Assembly (NCBI GenBank): GCA_017410365.1
Contig: JAFQQY010000037.1
Coordinates: forward strand, 114,499-178,498
DNA from: Prevotella sp.
GTDB lineage: Bacteria; Bacteroidota; Bacteroidia; Bacteroidales; Bacteroidaceae
DNA length: 64,000 nucleotides
Direction: 5' to 3'
Of the stretch, positions 27,604 through 36,897 are shown in pieces. How positions within the stretch are numbered: the first letter of the stretch is position 1; the number at the start of each line of letters is the position of its first letter. A program made the position numbers and the translations under genes. The notes beneath the pieces were generated by a model. That model made no database searches. It saw only the letters and a list, made by a program, of their open reading frames with translations, and was not told the DNA's origin.

Positions 27604-27703
27604 TAGTAAACGAGTTAATAAGTTGACGAGTTGACAAGTTGACGAGTTGATAAGTTGACGAGTTGATAAGTTGATAAGTTGACAAGTTGACAAGTTCACA
27701 AAA
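27604..27703. repeat. 8-bp tandem array AGTTGAC(G/A)
   Basis: About eleven units of AGTTGACG/AGTTGACA/AGTTGATA fill the gap between the large surface protein and the M6 protease. The complement of the same unit is found at 43262-43315 and, on both sides of the insert, in the GH2 gene. Confidence 0.9.
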
Positions 27704-27713
27704 AACAAACAAT

Positions 27714-30398
27714 ATGAATCTATTCAAAAAAGCCGCCTGTATCGTTGCAGCTCTCTGCATGGTCCAGGCGGCCTTTTCTATTCCAGCCGACCCGCACCCC
27801 AGAAAGGTAAGACAGGCTGACGGCACTGAGATTACGATTTGCGTGCGTGGCAACGAGCACGGACACATTGTGTTTACTGCAGATGGTCATCCGCTTCAGT
27901 ATAATGAAGCGACAGCCAACTATGAGTATGCCACCATTACCAATGGCAAACTGAGCTGCAGCGGTATAGTGGCTGCCGATGCCGACAAGCGCACTGCGGA
28001 AGTTATTGAGTTTCTGAAGAGTAGCGGTACTGCAACCCAACAGTTCCTCAACTCAGAAGTTCAAAGACTAAAAAAAGAAACAGCAGAGAGTTCCTCTCGT
28101 AGAGGAGTCAATCGCCTGCTGATGAAGAACTTCCCCACCACTGGTTCTCCTCGCTCATTGGTATTGCTCATAGAGTTCAGCGATGTAGCGTTCACATCGA
28201 TAGACAATCCGAAGGACTTCTACACACGCATGCTCAACGAAGAAGGGTTTACACACAGCAACGGAGCAGAAGGTAGTGCACGCGACTTCTACAAAGCATC
28301 ATCGATGGGACTCTTCACTCCGCAGTTTGATGTTGTCGGACCAATCAAATTGTCTCAGCCACGCAAATATTATGGCGGCGACAGTCCGCAGCAAGATTAC
28401 AACGTGGCAGAAGTCATAACCGAAGCATGTATGCTGGCAGACAGCGAAGTCGATTTCTCGCAGTATGACACCGATGGCGATGGCCTTGTTGACAATATCT
28501 ACTATTTCTATGCCGGTTCAGGACAGGCAGACAACACCGTACTGAAAGAAGCCATCTGGCCTCATTCCTCAAATCTTGTCACCCCCCTTACGCTCGATGG
28601 TGTGCAAGTCAAGAGTTATGCTTGCAGCAACGAGTTGCGCTGTGCCACCGACGGCACATTGTCAACGGCAGGCATCGGCACCTTTGTACATGAGTTCGGC
28701 CATGTGCTCGGCTTAGTTGACCACTACGACTCTTTCTACAGCGGGTTCGTATTCCATCCCGGTTCATGGGATACCATGGCAACGGGTTCGTACAACAACA
28801 ACGGCAACACGCCGCCACTGTTCACAGCCTTCGAGCGTTCTGAGTTGGGCTGGCTTGCACTCACCGAACTTGAAGTTGGCATCGACAGCGTTAGCCGTCT
28901 GCCAGAACTAACCACTTCAAACTTTGCATATCGCATATCCGTACCAGGTAAGCCGTCGGAGTATTTTGTACTCGAAAACCGCCAGCAACAGGGATGGGAC
29001 CGCTTCCTCCCTGGTCATGGCATGCTGCTCTGGCATATAGATGTAGATACAGCCGAATGGGCAGGCAACTCTGCCAATGCTATTGGCAGTCACCAGCTGA
29101 TAGATATTGTAGAGGCCGACAAGATACTGAGCGAGAATACACGCAATGCCGATGTGTTTCCTGGAGAGGCCAATATAAAGACTTGGAATGTGGAGGCTTG
29201 GAACGGAAGCACACTGATGACATTTGATGAAATAGACGAGACTGACGGCATGATAAAGTTCGTGCAGAAAGGCACGGCCTACAAGATGCCTCAGCCGACC
29301 GACATCACCGTCAGCAACATTGAAGACAGTTGTTTCACTCTCACCTGGCCTGCAGTCAGCGATGCCACATATTATATATTAAGCATAAGCAAGATAAATG
29401 CCGACGGCACGAAGACTGCTATCGATGGCTTTGACAGCAAACGCTTACTGAAACCGGGCGTCATCACTGTTACCGACCTCACTCCTCTCACCGACTATGA
29501 AGTGAGTATCAGCGCAGGCATAGGCAGCTATCTGTCTGAACCGCTAAGCAAGACAATACAAACCACTGAGATACCATTCCGCAAACTCAGTCCTGCCAAT
29601 GTCCAGATAAGCGACGTGACGCATCAGTCGTTCCGCGCTACTTGGCAAGGCATCGACGGAGCCGACGGTTATCTGCTGTCGTTATGCAAGCACACCTATA
29701 CTGCCACAGACAAGGGATACGACTTCACCGACAAGGCAGAGGGCATGCCGTCGCAATGGACAAGCAGCACCACCACCTATTCGTCTGTCAGTGGCTACTA
29801 CGGAGCAGCGGCACCATCACTGCGCATGTCGGCCGACGGCGACTATTTGCAGATGTCTTTCCCCGAGTCGATGATAGACAAACTGACTTTCTGGTACCGC
29901 TCACGCTATGAAACAGGACAACTGATTATTGAGAAACAGTTAAAAGGCGAATGGTCTGAAGCTGGACGCCTGAGTCCAAGCACCAACGGCACCACTGCCA
30001 GCGTCGAACTGGGTGGAGCTGATGCCGTGCGCATTGTTTATTCTCGCGAGTCAGGCTACGTGGCCATCGATGATGTGGTGCTACATTGTCAGACCATCAC
30101 CCGCATACCTGTAGAACAGTTTGCCAATAAGAAAACCAACAGCGCCACCACCTACATCTTCAGCGGACTGGAACCGTCTGCCACTTATGGCCTCAACATT
30201 TCTGCTACTCGTGGCGACCAGACTTCACTGGCATCATCAGAAAGCATAGTAACCATGCTTAGCGAGTCGGCGGGCATCAAAGACAATTATGAGGAAATCA
30301 AGAATAACGACAATGCCATTTACGACCTGCACGGCCGACGCATTGCCAATCCGAAGCGGGGCATATATATCCGCAACGGAAAGAAAGTAATATACTAA
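27714..30398 (+). CDS. Secreted M6-family metalloprotease with T9SS-like tail
   Basis: About 894 residues from ATG 27714 with a signal peptide (VQAAFS). The M6 (immune inhibitor A-like) catalytic domain spans about 130-440: VLLIEFSDVAF, YDTDGDGLVDNIYYFYAG, and the zinc motif HEFGHVLGLVDHYD (HExxHxxGxxD). MLLWHIDVD follows, as usual in M6. Residues about 530-720 are two fibronectin type III-like domains with an inserted galactose-binding-like stretch. The C-terminus (AIYDLHGRRIANPK, RGIYIRNGKKVIY) is a T9SS-like sorting domain. It follows the 8-bp array and could be co-transcribed with the upstream gene. Confidence 0.85.
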   Translation: MNLFKKAACIVAALCMVQAAFSIPADPHPRKVRQADGTEITICVRGNEHGHIVFTADGHPLQYNEATANYEYATITNGKLSCSGIVAADADKRTAEVIEFLKSSGTATQQFLNSEVQRLKKETAESSSRRGVNRLLMKNFPTTGSPRSLVLLIEFSDVAFTSIDNPKDFYTRMLNEEGFTHSNGAEGSARDFYKASSMGLFTPQFDVVGPIKLSQPRKYYGGDSPQQDYNVAEVITEACMLADSEVDFSQYDTDGDGLVDNIYYFYAGSGQADNTVLKEAIWPHSSNLVTPLTLDGVQVKSYACSNELRCATDGTLSTAGIGTFVHEFGHVLGLVDHYDSFYSGFVFHPGSWDTMATGSYNNNGNTPPLFTAFERSELGWLALTELEVGIDSVSRLPELTTSNFAYRISVPGKPSEYFVLENRQQQGWDRFLPGHGMLLWHIDVDTAEWAGNSANAIGSHQLIDIVEADKILSENTRNADVFPGEANIKTWNVEAWNGSTLMTFDEIDETDGMIKFVQKGTAYKMPQPTDITVSNIEDSCFTLTWPAVSDATYYILSISKINADGTKTAIDGFDSKRLLKPGVITVTDLTPLTDYEVSISAGIGSYLSEPLSKTIQTTEIPFRKLSPANVQISDVTHQSFRATWQGIDGADGYLLSLCKHTYTATDKGYDFTDKAEGMPSQWTSSTTTYSSVSGYYGAAAPSLRMSADGDYLQMSFPESMIDKLTFWYRSRYETGQLIIEKQLKGEWSEAGRLSPSTNGTTASVELGGADAVRIVYSRESGYVAIDDVVLHCQTITRIPVEQFANKKTNSATTYIFSGLEPSATYGLNISATRGDQTSLASSESIVTMLSESAGIKDNYEEIKNNDNAIYDLHGRRIANPKRGIYIRNGKKVIY

Positions 30399-30430
30399 AG
30401 ACTAACGCCATACTCTTCATATAAATTGTT

Positions 30431-30438
30431 TATCTTTG
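30431..30438 (+). promoter_or_regulatory. Predicted -7 box of the first CotH gene
   Basis: TATCTTTG, 9 bp before ATG 30448. The start would leave almost no leader, and it excludes the TTG at 30436. Confidence 0.5.
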
Positions 30439-30447
30439 CATACGCGT

Positions 30448-31704
30448 ATGAAAAAGATTATCATTACATATATACTTGTGGCCGTAGCGCTGGTGGCACT
30501 GCTGTGCTGGAGTTTCTTCTCAAAAGGTAAAGAAACAGGTGGACTGCCGGTTGTGAGCATTGTGATTCCAGAAGATGCTGCACCGGTGATACGCAACGAA
30601 TGGACCGAAAATTGCAGCGTGAAGATATTCAATGCTGATGGCAAGAGAGTGTATAAGTCACCATACGCAGAACTGGAAGGTCGCGGGCATTCTACTGCCG
30701 ATAAACCGAAGAGGCCCTACAACATAAAGCTTGACCACGAGATGCCCCTGTTCGGTATGCCAATGCACGACAAATGGGCACTGCTGGCAGGATTCTTCGA
30801 CCATTCGCTGATGAGGAATGCACTGGGCACAGAAGTGGCAAGACAGACATCGCTGGCTGCCACCACTCCACAGGGGCGATTCGTAATTCTAGAACTGAAA
30901 GGCAATAAGGCCCTGCCTGAAAATGCACCAATTAACCAAGGCATATATTATATGTGCGAAAGGGTGAAGGACATGGTAGGCGATGAGACAATACTGCTGG
31001 AGTTTGACGCTTACGCCGTTAACGAAGACCAATTTACGTTCCACACCAACAGTGGTCTGCCAGTATCAATACGCAGCAAGAAGGATTTGACAATGAGGCA
31101 ATTGGAAGAGGTGAAGAGAATTGTGAACGAGGCGGATGACAATCCTATAGAGCATATAGACTTCGACACCTTTGCCGACTACTATTTGGTACAGGAGTTA
31201 TGCCAAAATGCAGAGCCGAACGGACCGCGCAGTTGCTTTATGCACTTGCTGCCAAACGGGAAACTGGCGGCTGGTCCTGTGTGGGACTTCGACCTGGCTT
31301 TCATAACGGTAGGCATCGATAAGGGCAACGACCTCAGACCGATGCGAAAGGCTGGCATGGATGGGGTTAGACTGCTCACTGCCGACTCGCTTTACAACGC
31401 CAATGCCCTGTGGTACGGACGATTGCTCAAAGACTCTGCCTTTGCTAAACACGTAAAGAACAGATGGCAAATATTAAAGCCACGATTCGAGAAACTGACT
31501 GCATGCATCGACAGCATAGACCGACTGATTCGCCCATTGGCAGAGGCTGACCAGAAGCGATGGAACACCGTAGAGCCAGCACGCTTTGACACCTGCACTA
31601 CCTACGCGTCGGCAGTAGCTACGCTCAAGGCAAATTATATGAGAAGAATTGAGATGATGAGGGATAATTTTGGAAAATCTGAATCATCTGAATATTCCGA
31701 ATAA
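30448..31704 (+). CDS. Membrane-anchored CotH-family protein
   Basis: About 418 residues from ATG 30448. One N-terminal membrane segment (IIITYILVAVALVALLCW) is followed by a CotH kinase domain: LEGRGHSTADKPKRPYNIKL, KWALLAGFFDHSLMRN, NQGIYYMCERV and LAAGPVWDFDLAF, the last containing the family D-F-D. CotH proteins are atypical protein kinases in spore coats; the role in Bacteroidales is unknown. The 3' end (GKSESSEYSE) is made of a 9-bp repeat that runs on past the stop codon. Confidence 0.8.
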   Translation: MKKIIITYILVAVALVALLCWSFFSKGKETGGLPVVSIVIPEDAAPVIRNEWTENCSVKIFNADGKRVYKSPYAELEGRGHSTADKPKRPYNIKLDHEMPLFGMPMHDKWALLAGFFDHSLMRNALGTEVARQTSLAATTPQGRFVILELKGNKALPENAPINQGIYYMCERVKDMVGDETILLEFDAYAVNEDQFTFHTNSGLPVSIRSKKDLTMRQLEEVKRIVNEADDNPIEHIDFDTFADYYLVQELCQNAEPNGPRSCFMHLLPNGKLAAGPVWDFDLAFITVGIDKGNDLRPMRKAGMDGVRLLTADSLYNANALWYGRLLKDSAFAKHVKNRWQILKPRFEKLTACIDSIDRLIRPLAEADQKRWNTVEPARFDTCTTYASAVATLKANYMRRIEMMRDNFGKSESSEYSE

Positions 31705-31752
31705 TCTGAATACTCAGAAAACTCAGAGTACTCAGAATTCTCTGATAACTTA
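31677..31752. repeat. 9-bp tandem repeat across the CotH stop codon
   Basis: About eight units of (AAT)CTGAATA / ACTCAGAAT type start inside the last codons of the CotH gene and continue after the TAA at 31702-31704. The last residues of the protein are encoded by the repeat. Confidence 0.75.
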
Positions 31753-31765
31753 ACTAAAAATAAAA

Positions 31766-31801
31766 CAAATAAAATTATCGCAATTGCGATAATTTTATTT
31801 G
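31766..31801. terminator. 36-bp perfect palindrome, shared terminator of convergent genes
   Basis: CAAATAAAATTATCGCAA joins its exact complement, giving an uninterrupted palindrome centred at 31783/31784 between the convergent CotH and DUF362 genes. The DUF362 stop (31795-31797) is inside it. A- and T-runs at both ends suit a bidirectional terminator. Confidence 0.8.
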
Positions 31802-32739
31802 TCAAGATTCACAATCTTATATTTCTTTGTTCCAAGACCTATCTTCTCGGCATGATCGATAGTCAGCGTGCCGTGACGACTCTTTATGCGTTCTATCATC
31901 GCCTTGCTATCGTTGTGGGCTGTAGACGGAGTGTTGAAAATTATGTCAACACAAGCCTGGTCGAGTGCAACAGGGTCGGTAGAGGCAAGAATGCCCACAT
32001 CTTTCATATTGACAGCAGCTGGATTAGCTACGCAGTCGCAATCTACAGACATGTTATTCATGACATTAATATACAGCACCTTGCCACCAAAATACTCGTG
32101 CACACTCTGTGCTGCAGCAGCCATTGAGCGCAAGAATCCATCCTGGTCTTTGGTATTCTTCCACATCCCTTGCAGCGTAGCCTGTTTTCCAGCAGTGTGA
32201 ATGTAAGCCTTTCCATTAGAAGAAGCTACACCTATGCTGGCATTCTTCAGCACACCACCATAACCGCCCATCGGATGTCCCTTAAAGTGGGCCAGATTTA
32301 TCATCGCAGTATAGCGTGCAAGATGACTACCCACGATGTTGTATTTCAGATACGACTTGTCTTGTACTGGTATGCGCATCTCGCCGTCTTCATCCATCAG
32401 GTCGACAGCAAAAAGCGAGTCATAACCATGTTCGTGAACAGTCTGCCAGTGAGCAGCAAATGTGTTTCGCTTGCCACCGTAAGCCGTATTACACTCTACG
32501 ATAGTGCCATTAACTTCATCCACCAAGTCCCTGATGAGAGTTGGCCTCAGATAGTTAGGGTTGCCAGCTTCGCCAGTACTGATCTTCACTGCCACACGTC
32601 CGTTGAGCTCTACACCCATCGCCTTGTAAATATTCAGCAACGCCTCTGGCGTAATCTCCTTTGTGAAGTAGACCTTCGACTGTGCCATTGCTGACAATGA
32701 TGCAACAAGCATCAATGCCAATAATTGTAGTTTTCTCAT
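31795..32739 (-). CDS. Secreted DUF362-domain protein
   Basis: About 314 residues from ATG 32739, which begins a clear signal peptide (MRKLQLLALMLVASLSAMAQ); the in-frame ATG at 32886 precedes it by 49 non-conserved residues. DUF362 signatures include RVAVKISTGEAGNPNYLRP, MINLAHFKGHPMGGYGGVLKN and DPVALDQACVDII. Family members are sometimes annotated as iron-sulfur proteins, but no cysteine cluster is seen here. Function unknown. Confidence 0.8.
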   Translation of the reverse strand: MRKLQLLALMLVASLSAMAQSKVYFTKEITPEALLNIYKAMGVELNGRVAVKISTGEAGNPNYLRPTLIRDLVDEVNGTIVECNTAYGGKRNTFAAHWQTVHEHGYDSLFAVDLMDEDGEMRIPVQDKSYLKYNIVGSHLARYTAMINLAHFKGHPMGGYGGVLKNASIGVASSNGKAYIHTAGKQATLQGMWKNTKDQDGFLRSMAAAAQSVHEYFGGKVLYINVMNNMSVDCDCVANPAAVNMKDVGILASTDPVALDQACVDIIFNTPSTAHNDSKAMIERIKSRHGTLTIDHAEKIGLGTKKYKIVNLDK

Positions 32740-32910
32740 AATTTTCTTTTGCTTTTTATTGTTTGTAATATTATACTTATCCTGCCGACTGCCCTTTAAA
32801 CAGCAGTCGGATGCAAAGTTAAATAAAATTGCCGACAAGTCATATACTACAATTATAAATAAATCAAATGGCAATATTTTTTTCAAAAATCACAATTCAT
32901 AATTAAAAAA

Positions 32911-32942
32911 TTTGGCGGAATGCTATTTTTTTCATACCTTTG
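32911..32942 (+). promoter_or_regulatory. Promoter of tRNA-Leu with -33 and -7 boxes
   Basis: TTTG at 32911-32914, a 20-bp spacer, then TACCTTTG at 32935-32942. This is the best match to the Bacteroidetes promoter consensus in the window. Confidence 0.75.
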
Positions 32943-32954
32943 CACCCGCTATAA

Positions 32955-33036
32955 GCCCAGATGGCGGAATCGGTAGACGCGCTGGTCTCAAACACCAGTG
33001 GGGCAACCCGTGCCGGTTCGACCCCGGCTCTGGGTA
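32955..33036 (+). tRNA. tRNA-Leu (anticodon CAA)
   Basis: Acceptor GCCCAGA pairs with TCTGGGT, plus discriminator A. The anticodon stem CTGGT/ACCAG encloses CTCAAAC with anticodon CAA. A long variable arm and the T-arm GCCGG-TTCGACC-CCGGC are present. CCA is not encoded. The 3' 13 bases are the start of the island attachment site. Confidence 0.95.
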
Positions 33037-33084
33037 CTGAAAAAACCTCTTAATCTTTCGATTAGGAGGTTTTTCTTTTTTGGG
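33024..33084. repeat. attL: 61-bp direct repeat at the tRNA-Leu 3' end
   Basis: These 61 bases, covering the tRNA 3' end and its terminator, recur without mismatch at 43127-43187. Sequence outside the two copies differs. Confidence 0.9.
33041..33074. terminator. tRNA-Leu terminator, within attL
   Basis: Stem 33041-33055 with 33060-33074 and loop TTTC, one G-T pair, followed by TTTTCTTTTTT on the plus strand. The A-run on the other side may also stop the AlbA_2 ATPase transcript. The same hairpin is duplicated in attR at 43144-43177. Confidence 0.85.
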
Positions 33085-33098
33085 GTGAGTTAGGATTA

Positions 33099-34673
33099 TT
33101 ATTCTATAATTTCCCAAAAACCGCCTTTGTCGGGACCGACACGACGGAGATATTTACCACGCATAGCTTCGATATTACGGTAAATTGAAGTTTCGCTAAT
33201 TCCGACATTATTTGCCAAGTCAGCTCTTGATATATACGGGTCTTCAATCATCAGTTCTAGTATCTTGATTCGATTAGCTGTTAATGTCTCTCCTAATGCA
33301 GCTGCCTTTTCTCTCAACTTTTCTGTGACCTTGCTATGATTTTCTGCCACCTTTTCTGCTACCCTATTGTGGCTTTCTGCTACTTTTCTACCGTTTTCTG
33401 TTACGTTTCCTGTTCGCTTCTGTACGTTTTCTGCTACCTTGGGCACTGTAATCTTCAGGATGAACTCGTCAGTTCTGAAAGATGGAACATTTGCACCATT
33501 GGCCTCTTGCTCGCGACAGATACGATCAAAGCCCTCACCGAACTCCTTCACGAAGTGATATGCTTTGAGGAAGGCTGCTATCTTGGGATTACGAGAGAAA
33601 TGGGTGTGCCGGATATTATTGGGCTTCACTTGTCCAGGGAGTTTGCCCGGAGACTCGAACACCAATCGATCATCAAACATTTTGATTTGTATTTCCGTAC
33701 CCTTGATGTTGTAGGCCCGATGGCAGCAAGCGTTGACAATCATCTCTTGAATAACAAATTCTGGATAATCACGCTTTGTCACGAACTGAGCATGTTGTCC
33801 CAAAAATGTATGCTCCCGGACTTGGGTCTCAATAAACTCAATCGTCTTCTTTATCTGGTTCAAGATGGTTCCCTCAAATGTAACATCCTTGATGACGTTC
33901 ATCTCTGCGCCCACCTTCTCGTCAACACCCTCGTATCTGATGAAGCGAGTACGGGCGCGAGGAAAGAACTTCTGGGGATACTTACCAAAGAGAAGAATAC
34001 ATGCTGTGCTTACATCCTCCTCACCTTTGAACTCCAGTCGAGCCTGCTCACGCTCGGCAGAGCTGATGCGAGCATCGCTCTGCTCTCGTTTAATCGCAGC
34101 CTTCTTGTTGGGTCTCACAAAACCATTGTTCTCTCGCAAGTATTGCAATGGGCTTTTCCCATAGCCGACCAATTTGGCATAGTCGGCAACTGCATCCATG
34201 TCGATGTCATCGATGGTCGCGCCGTACACTGCAGTATCTTCGTAGTAGCGTTCCCCTTTGTCGTACATCAGTTGCACACGCTCATCAAACGTTAGTTTCC
34301 GGCTCTTATCGCCCACACGCATAAAGGCTTCATCAGCTTGGTTGGTATGAAGGCTCGAGCTGGCAGGAATCTCCATCAACAAGATACGGTTCTCGTTCCC
34401 ATCCTTATCTGTGCAAGGCAGGTACGAACAAGTCACTGGAACTGAAGGATTGCAGAAATCAAACGGCACACGCAGCAGTTCGTTCAACTTCTCCGTATGC
34501 TGGTCAACCCCTTCAATCTTCCGAGTTTTATCCGATACCCCAATGGCTATTACGCCACCATCCGCATTGGCAAATGCCACGATGGGCACAGCCAATGCCT
34601 TCGGCTCTATTTGAATGCTTTTGCAGTCAAATGTTTGGTCTTCCTTACGGGTTGTTATTTCTTGTATGGTCAT
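33099..34673 (-). CDS. AlbA_2 (Schlafen-type) ATP-binding protein with winged helix
   Basis: A 524-residue protein. Residues about 10-125 are an AlbA_2 domain (ESxxxE-like DQTFDCKSI, FANADGGVIAIGVSD). Residues about 200-400 contain the HATPase_c_4-like region, with VNACCHRAYNIKGTEI and HTHFSRNPKIAAFLK, FGEGFDRI. Residues about 405-455 are a Lys/Glu-rich heptad-like linker with repeated VAE/VTE steps (KVAESHNRVAEKVAENHSKV). The C-terminus is a winged helix (RADLANNVGISETSIYRNIE). Such proteins are usually regulators, and related domains occur in phage-defence loci. It is 149 bp from the TIR gene and may have its own promoter. Confidence 0.8.
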   Translation of the reverse strand: MTIQEITTRKEDQTFDCKSIQIEPKALAVPIVAFANADGGVIAIGVSDKTRKIEGVDQHTEKLNELLRVPFDFCNPSVPVTCSYLPCTDKDGNENRILLMEIPASSSLHTNQADEAFMRVGDKSRKLTFDERVQLMYDKGERYYEDTAVYGATIDDIDMDAVADYAKLVGYGKSPLQYLRENNGFVRPNKKAAIKREQSDARISSAEREQARLEFKGEEDVSTACILLFGKYPQKFFPRARTRFIRYEGVDEKVGAEMNVIKDVTFEGTILNQIKKTIEFIETQVREHTFLGQHAQFVTKRDYPEFVIQEMIVNACCHRAYNIKGTEIQIKMFDDRLVFESPGKLPGQVKPNNIRHTHFSRNPKIAAFLKAYHFVKEFGEGFDRICREQEANGANVPSFRTDEFILKITVPKVAENVQKRTGNVTENGRKVAESHNRVAEKVAENHSKVTEKLREKAAALGETLTANRIKILELMIEDPYISRADLANNVGISETSIYRNIEAMRGKYLRRVGPDKGGFWEIIE

Positions 34674-34822
34674 CTATCTTTCATTATTTAACACCATTTA
34701 TCTAAATAGTTGAGCTCTATACAACTTTACATTTTGTTAATTCAATAGCATTGTTTGTTGAGAGGTATTAATGATTGTCAGGAAATAATTTATGTCAATC
34801 ATTTCCATGTCCCTAATAATAA

Positions 34823-35593
34823 TTACCTCAACCTTACAAGATTTACGAAATCTTCTTTCTGCTTATTGAAATTCACCCAATCTTGCGGAAAACCATAGTT
34901 TACACATAAATCATCATACAATTCATCTAATTTTGAACCATCTGTAATATCTGCAGCTTGTTTGATTACATTTAAGAATCCAATCTCCGTAAACTTGATA
35001 TTGGGGAATTTAAATGGCAATACTCTTTTGTCATCCAAAGCCCATGCCGCTCCCATTTCATTCTGACACACTTCGCTATTTCTGTAATTATCAGAAATCA
35101 TACAAATAATATAATCGCAACTTTTCATGTTATCAATAATTTCTTTTCTGAAATCATTGCCTGTACGAATTGCCGTATGGTCTAAAGTGCAGAAGATATC
35201 ACTTCTATGAAATCCACAGCCAAGTCTTAATATTTTTTCAATAAATTCCGCTACAATTTGTTTGTCTTCTGAGGAATGACTAATAAAGATTTTTCGACCT
35301 AAATCATTCCTTGTTTCTGAGTCTATTATATAATTGACAAATTCATCTATAGCACTCTGGTGAACCACTGGAGTTAGATCATATTGACTAATATGTTCTC
35401 TCAATTTGGCTGTAATGTATGGATATTTATTTTCAATTGTCCTACACAAAGATAGCAATAGATTCTCAAAATATTTGTTTGCTCCTATCACAAATATTAC
35501 AATACGATTATTTTGTAATTGCTTGTAATACTTGATATTTTGATCCGAGAATCTTTTACACTCCTCTGCTGCTTTTAATATAATATCTTTCAT
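34823..35593 (-). CDS. TIR-domain protein of the Dnd island
   Basis: A 256-residue protein. Residues about 100-235 are a TIR domain: KIFISHSSED (strand A/box 1), DYIICMISDNYRNSEVCQNEMGAA with the putative catalytic Glu 179, and VLPFKFPN. Bacterial TIR domains often degrade NAD+ in antiphage defence. The N-terminal 90 residues contain a hydrophobic strand (RIVIFVIGANKYFENLL) and helices, perhaps a sensing or oligomerising part. It lies 26 bp after the DGQHR gene, so it is in the operon and is a candidate effector. The catalytic Glu is assigned by position in the S-x-x-C-x-x-E motif, not proven. Confidence 0.8.
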   Translation of the reverse strand: MKDIILKAAEECKRFSDQNIKYYKQLQNNRIVIFVIGANKYFENLLLSLCRTIENKYPYITAKLREHISQYDLTPVVHQSAIDEFVNYIIDSETRNDLGRKIFISHSSEDKQIVAEFIEKILRLGCGFHRSDIFCTLDHTAIRTGNDFRKEIIDNMKSCDYIICMISDNYRNSEVCQNEMGAAWALDDKRVLPFKFPNIKFTEIGFLNVIKQAADITDGSKLDELYDDLCVNYGFPQDWVNFNKQKEDFVNLVRLR

Positions 35594-35619
35594 TTTTGTA
35601 TTTGTTCATCTATATCATT

Positions 35620-36897
35620 TTAACTTCTCAGGGAAATCAATTCTTCTTCTTTTGATGAAACAGTCAAATCATTGGGGAAAATTTCTATAAACATAGAGTT
35701 GTATAGAATCTTCCTTCCTTTAGTTGTCATAGGAAACAATACGTTGTCCGACAGATTTAAAGAAGCTATCTTTGAAAGATATGGCGTAAATGTATCCTTA
35801 TTATAATCACTAATTGAATTTCTTTCCAATATGTCTGACATGATAGCTATTAACGCCTCAAAGCCAATTGTTGATTGCAAGACATTTTCTGGCTTGTTCT
35901 GTGTATTGTATTCCCATAAATTCCCGAAAATGCTACGCACAGAATTGAAAAAATAGAAGAGACAGTCGGATATTTCATAATCCTGATTATCTGCGTAATA
36001 AATTCTAAAAGGAAGAAATTTTTTCACTTTTTGGCTTCTTAAAGCCTTTCTATCTCTAAATCGATCATTTTCTGATTCTCTGATAGATTCAGAAATCATA
36101 GATACAATTCGTTTAATCATTGTAGATTGGGATAAAGGAGGAACAAAACTCTTGTCATATGTATTTCCATACAATTTGATTCTTTTATAAAACGGAGATT
36201 TAGGATGAGCGTTTAATGCCAATGTAACCTCCAGGGCAGTTTTATATGGAGTATCCTTGTCTGATATTCCAAATAAACTATAGACAAGGTCTTGAGACAC
36301 GCGCTTCTGTGTTCTATTAATTGTTGAAAATATCATCGCCTGATACTCCAAACTCTTGTCTATAAAACAAGAAATTACAAGTTCCATAGCAAGCAAGTTT
36401 TCTAATTTTTCTTTAACTTGCTCCTTTTCATTACCTATTGATTTTACTATAGAAGATTGTAAACGTTCAATCGCTTTTTCTATACCCCTAACCCTATGTT
36501 GTCCGTCTATAATTGTAACATAAACATTAGCATCTTTATTCCCCCTTTTTGCATCCGCAACTTCTTCAAATACAAAATCTTCAAAATAGATAGAAATCAT
36601 ACCATTTTGGAGCTCCTGATGATGTATGACACTTGTAGGAACTCCTAGTACAATATTTGTAGGAAAAGTTGCAGTATTGTCGTTTATTAGAAAATCTGCT
36701 ATTTTATTTGCCCTAGTATCGTCAACCCTTCTTTGAACCTGATCGTTATAAATAGGCTTTTCATCCTCATCAAAACCTACAATTAAGCGATTTGTATACA
36801 TTGTATATTCTAATAACTCGCCTATTTTTGCTTTGCCAATTATGAAATCCTGTCCATTTTGAGTAACAGGAAAACCTTTAATTCCAATCTTTGCCAT
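35620..36897 (-). CDS. dndB: DGQHR-domain protein, DndB-like
   Basis: A 425-residue protein with the family motif in VTIIDGQHRVRGIEKAIERL (about residues 127-146). ELVISCFIDKSLEYQAMIFSTINRTQKRVSQ is also typical of DndB/DGQHR proteins. In known Dnd systems DndB is a DNA-binding regulator of the operon. Here it is placed after the ATPase and membrane genes and right before the TIR gene, unlike the usual dndB-C-D-E order. It overlaps the membrane gene by 20 bp. The exact subfamily cannot be fixed by eye. Confidence 0.75.
   Translation of the reverse strand: MAKIGIKGFPVTQNGQDFIIGKAKIGELLEYTMYTNRLIVGFDEDEKPIYNDQVQRRVDDTRANKIADFLINDNTATFPTNIVLGVPTSVIHHQELQNGMISIYFEDFVFEEVADAKRGNKDANVYVTIIDGQHRVRGIEKAIERLQSSIVKSIGNEKEQVKEKLENLLAMELVISCFIDKSLEYQAMIFSTINRTQKRVSQDLVYSLFGISDKDTPYKTALEVTLALNAHPKSPFYKRIKLYGNTYDKSFVPPLSQSTMIKRIVSMISESIRESENDRFRDRKALRSQKVKKFLPFRIYYADNQDYEISDCLFYFFNSVRSIFGNLWEYNTQNKPENVLQSTIGFEALIAIMSDILERNSISDYNKDTFTPYLSKIASLNLSDNVLFPMTTKGRKILYNSMFIEIFPNDLTVSSKEEELISLRS

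Noticed and set aside
30436-30447. TTG start for the first CotH gene
   Set aside because: It lies within the predicted -7 box; ATG 30448 begins a proper membrane anchor.
33336-34295. A 319-codon open frame on the plus strand
   Set aside because: Antisense to the AlbA_2 ATPase, whose domains are clear; composition is Cys/Leu/His-rich as in shadow frames.
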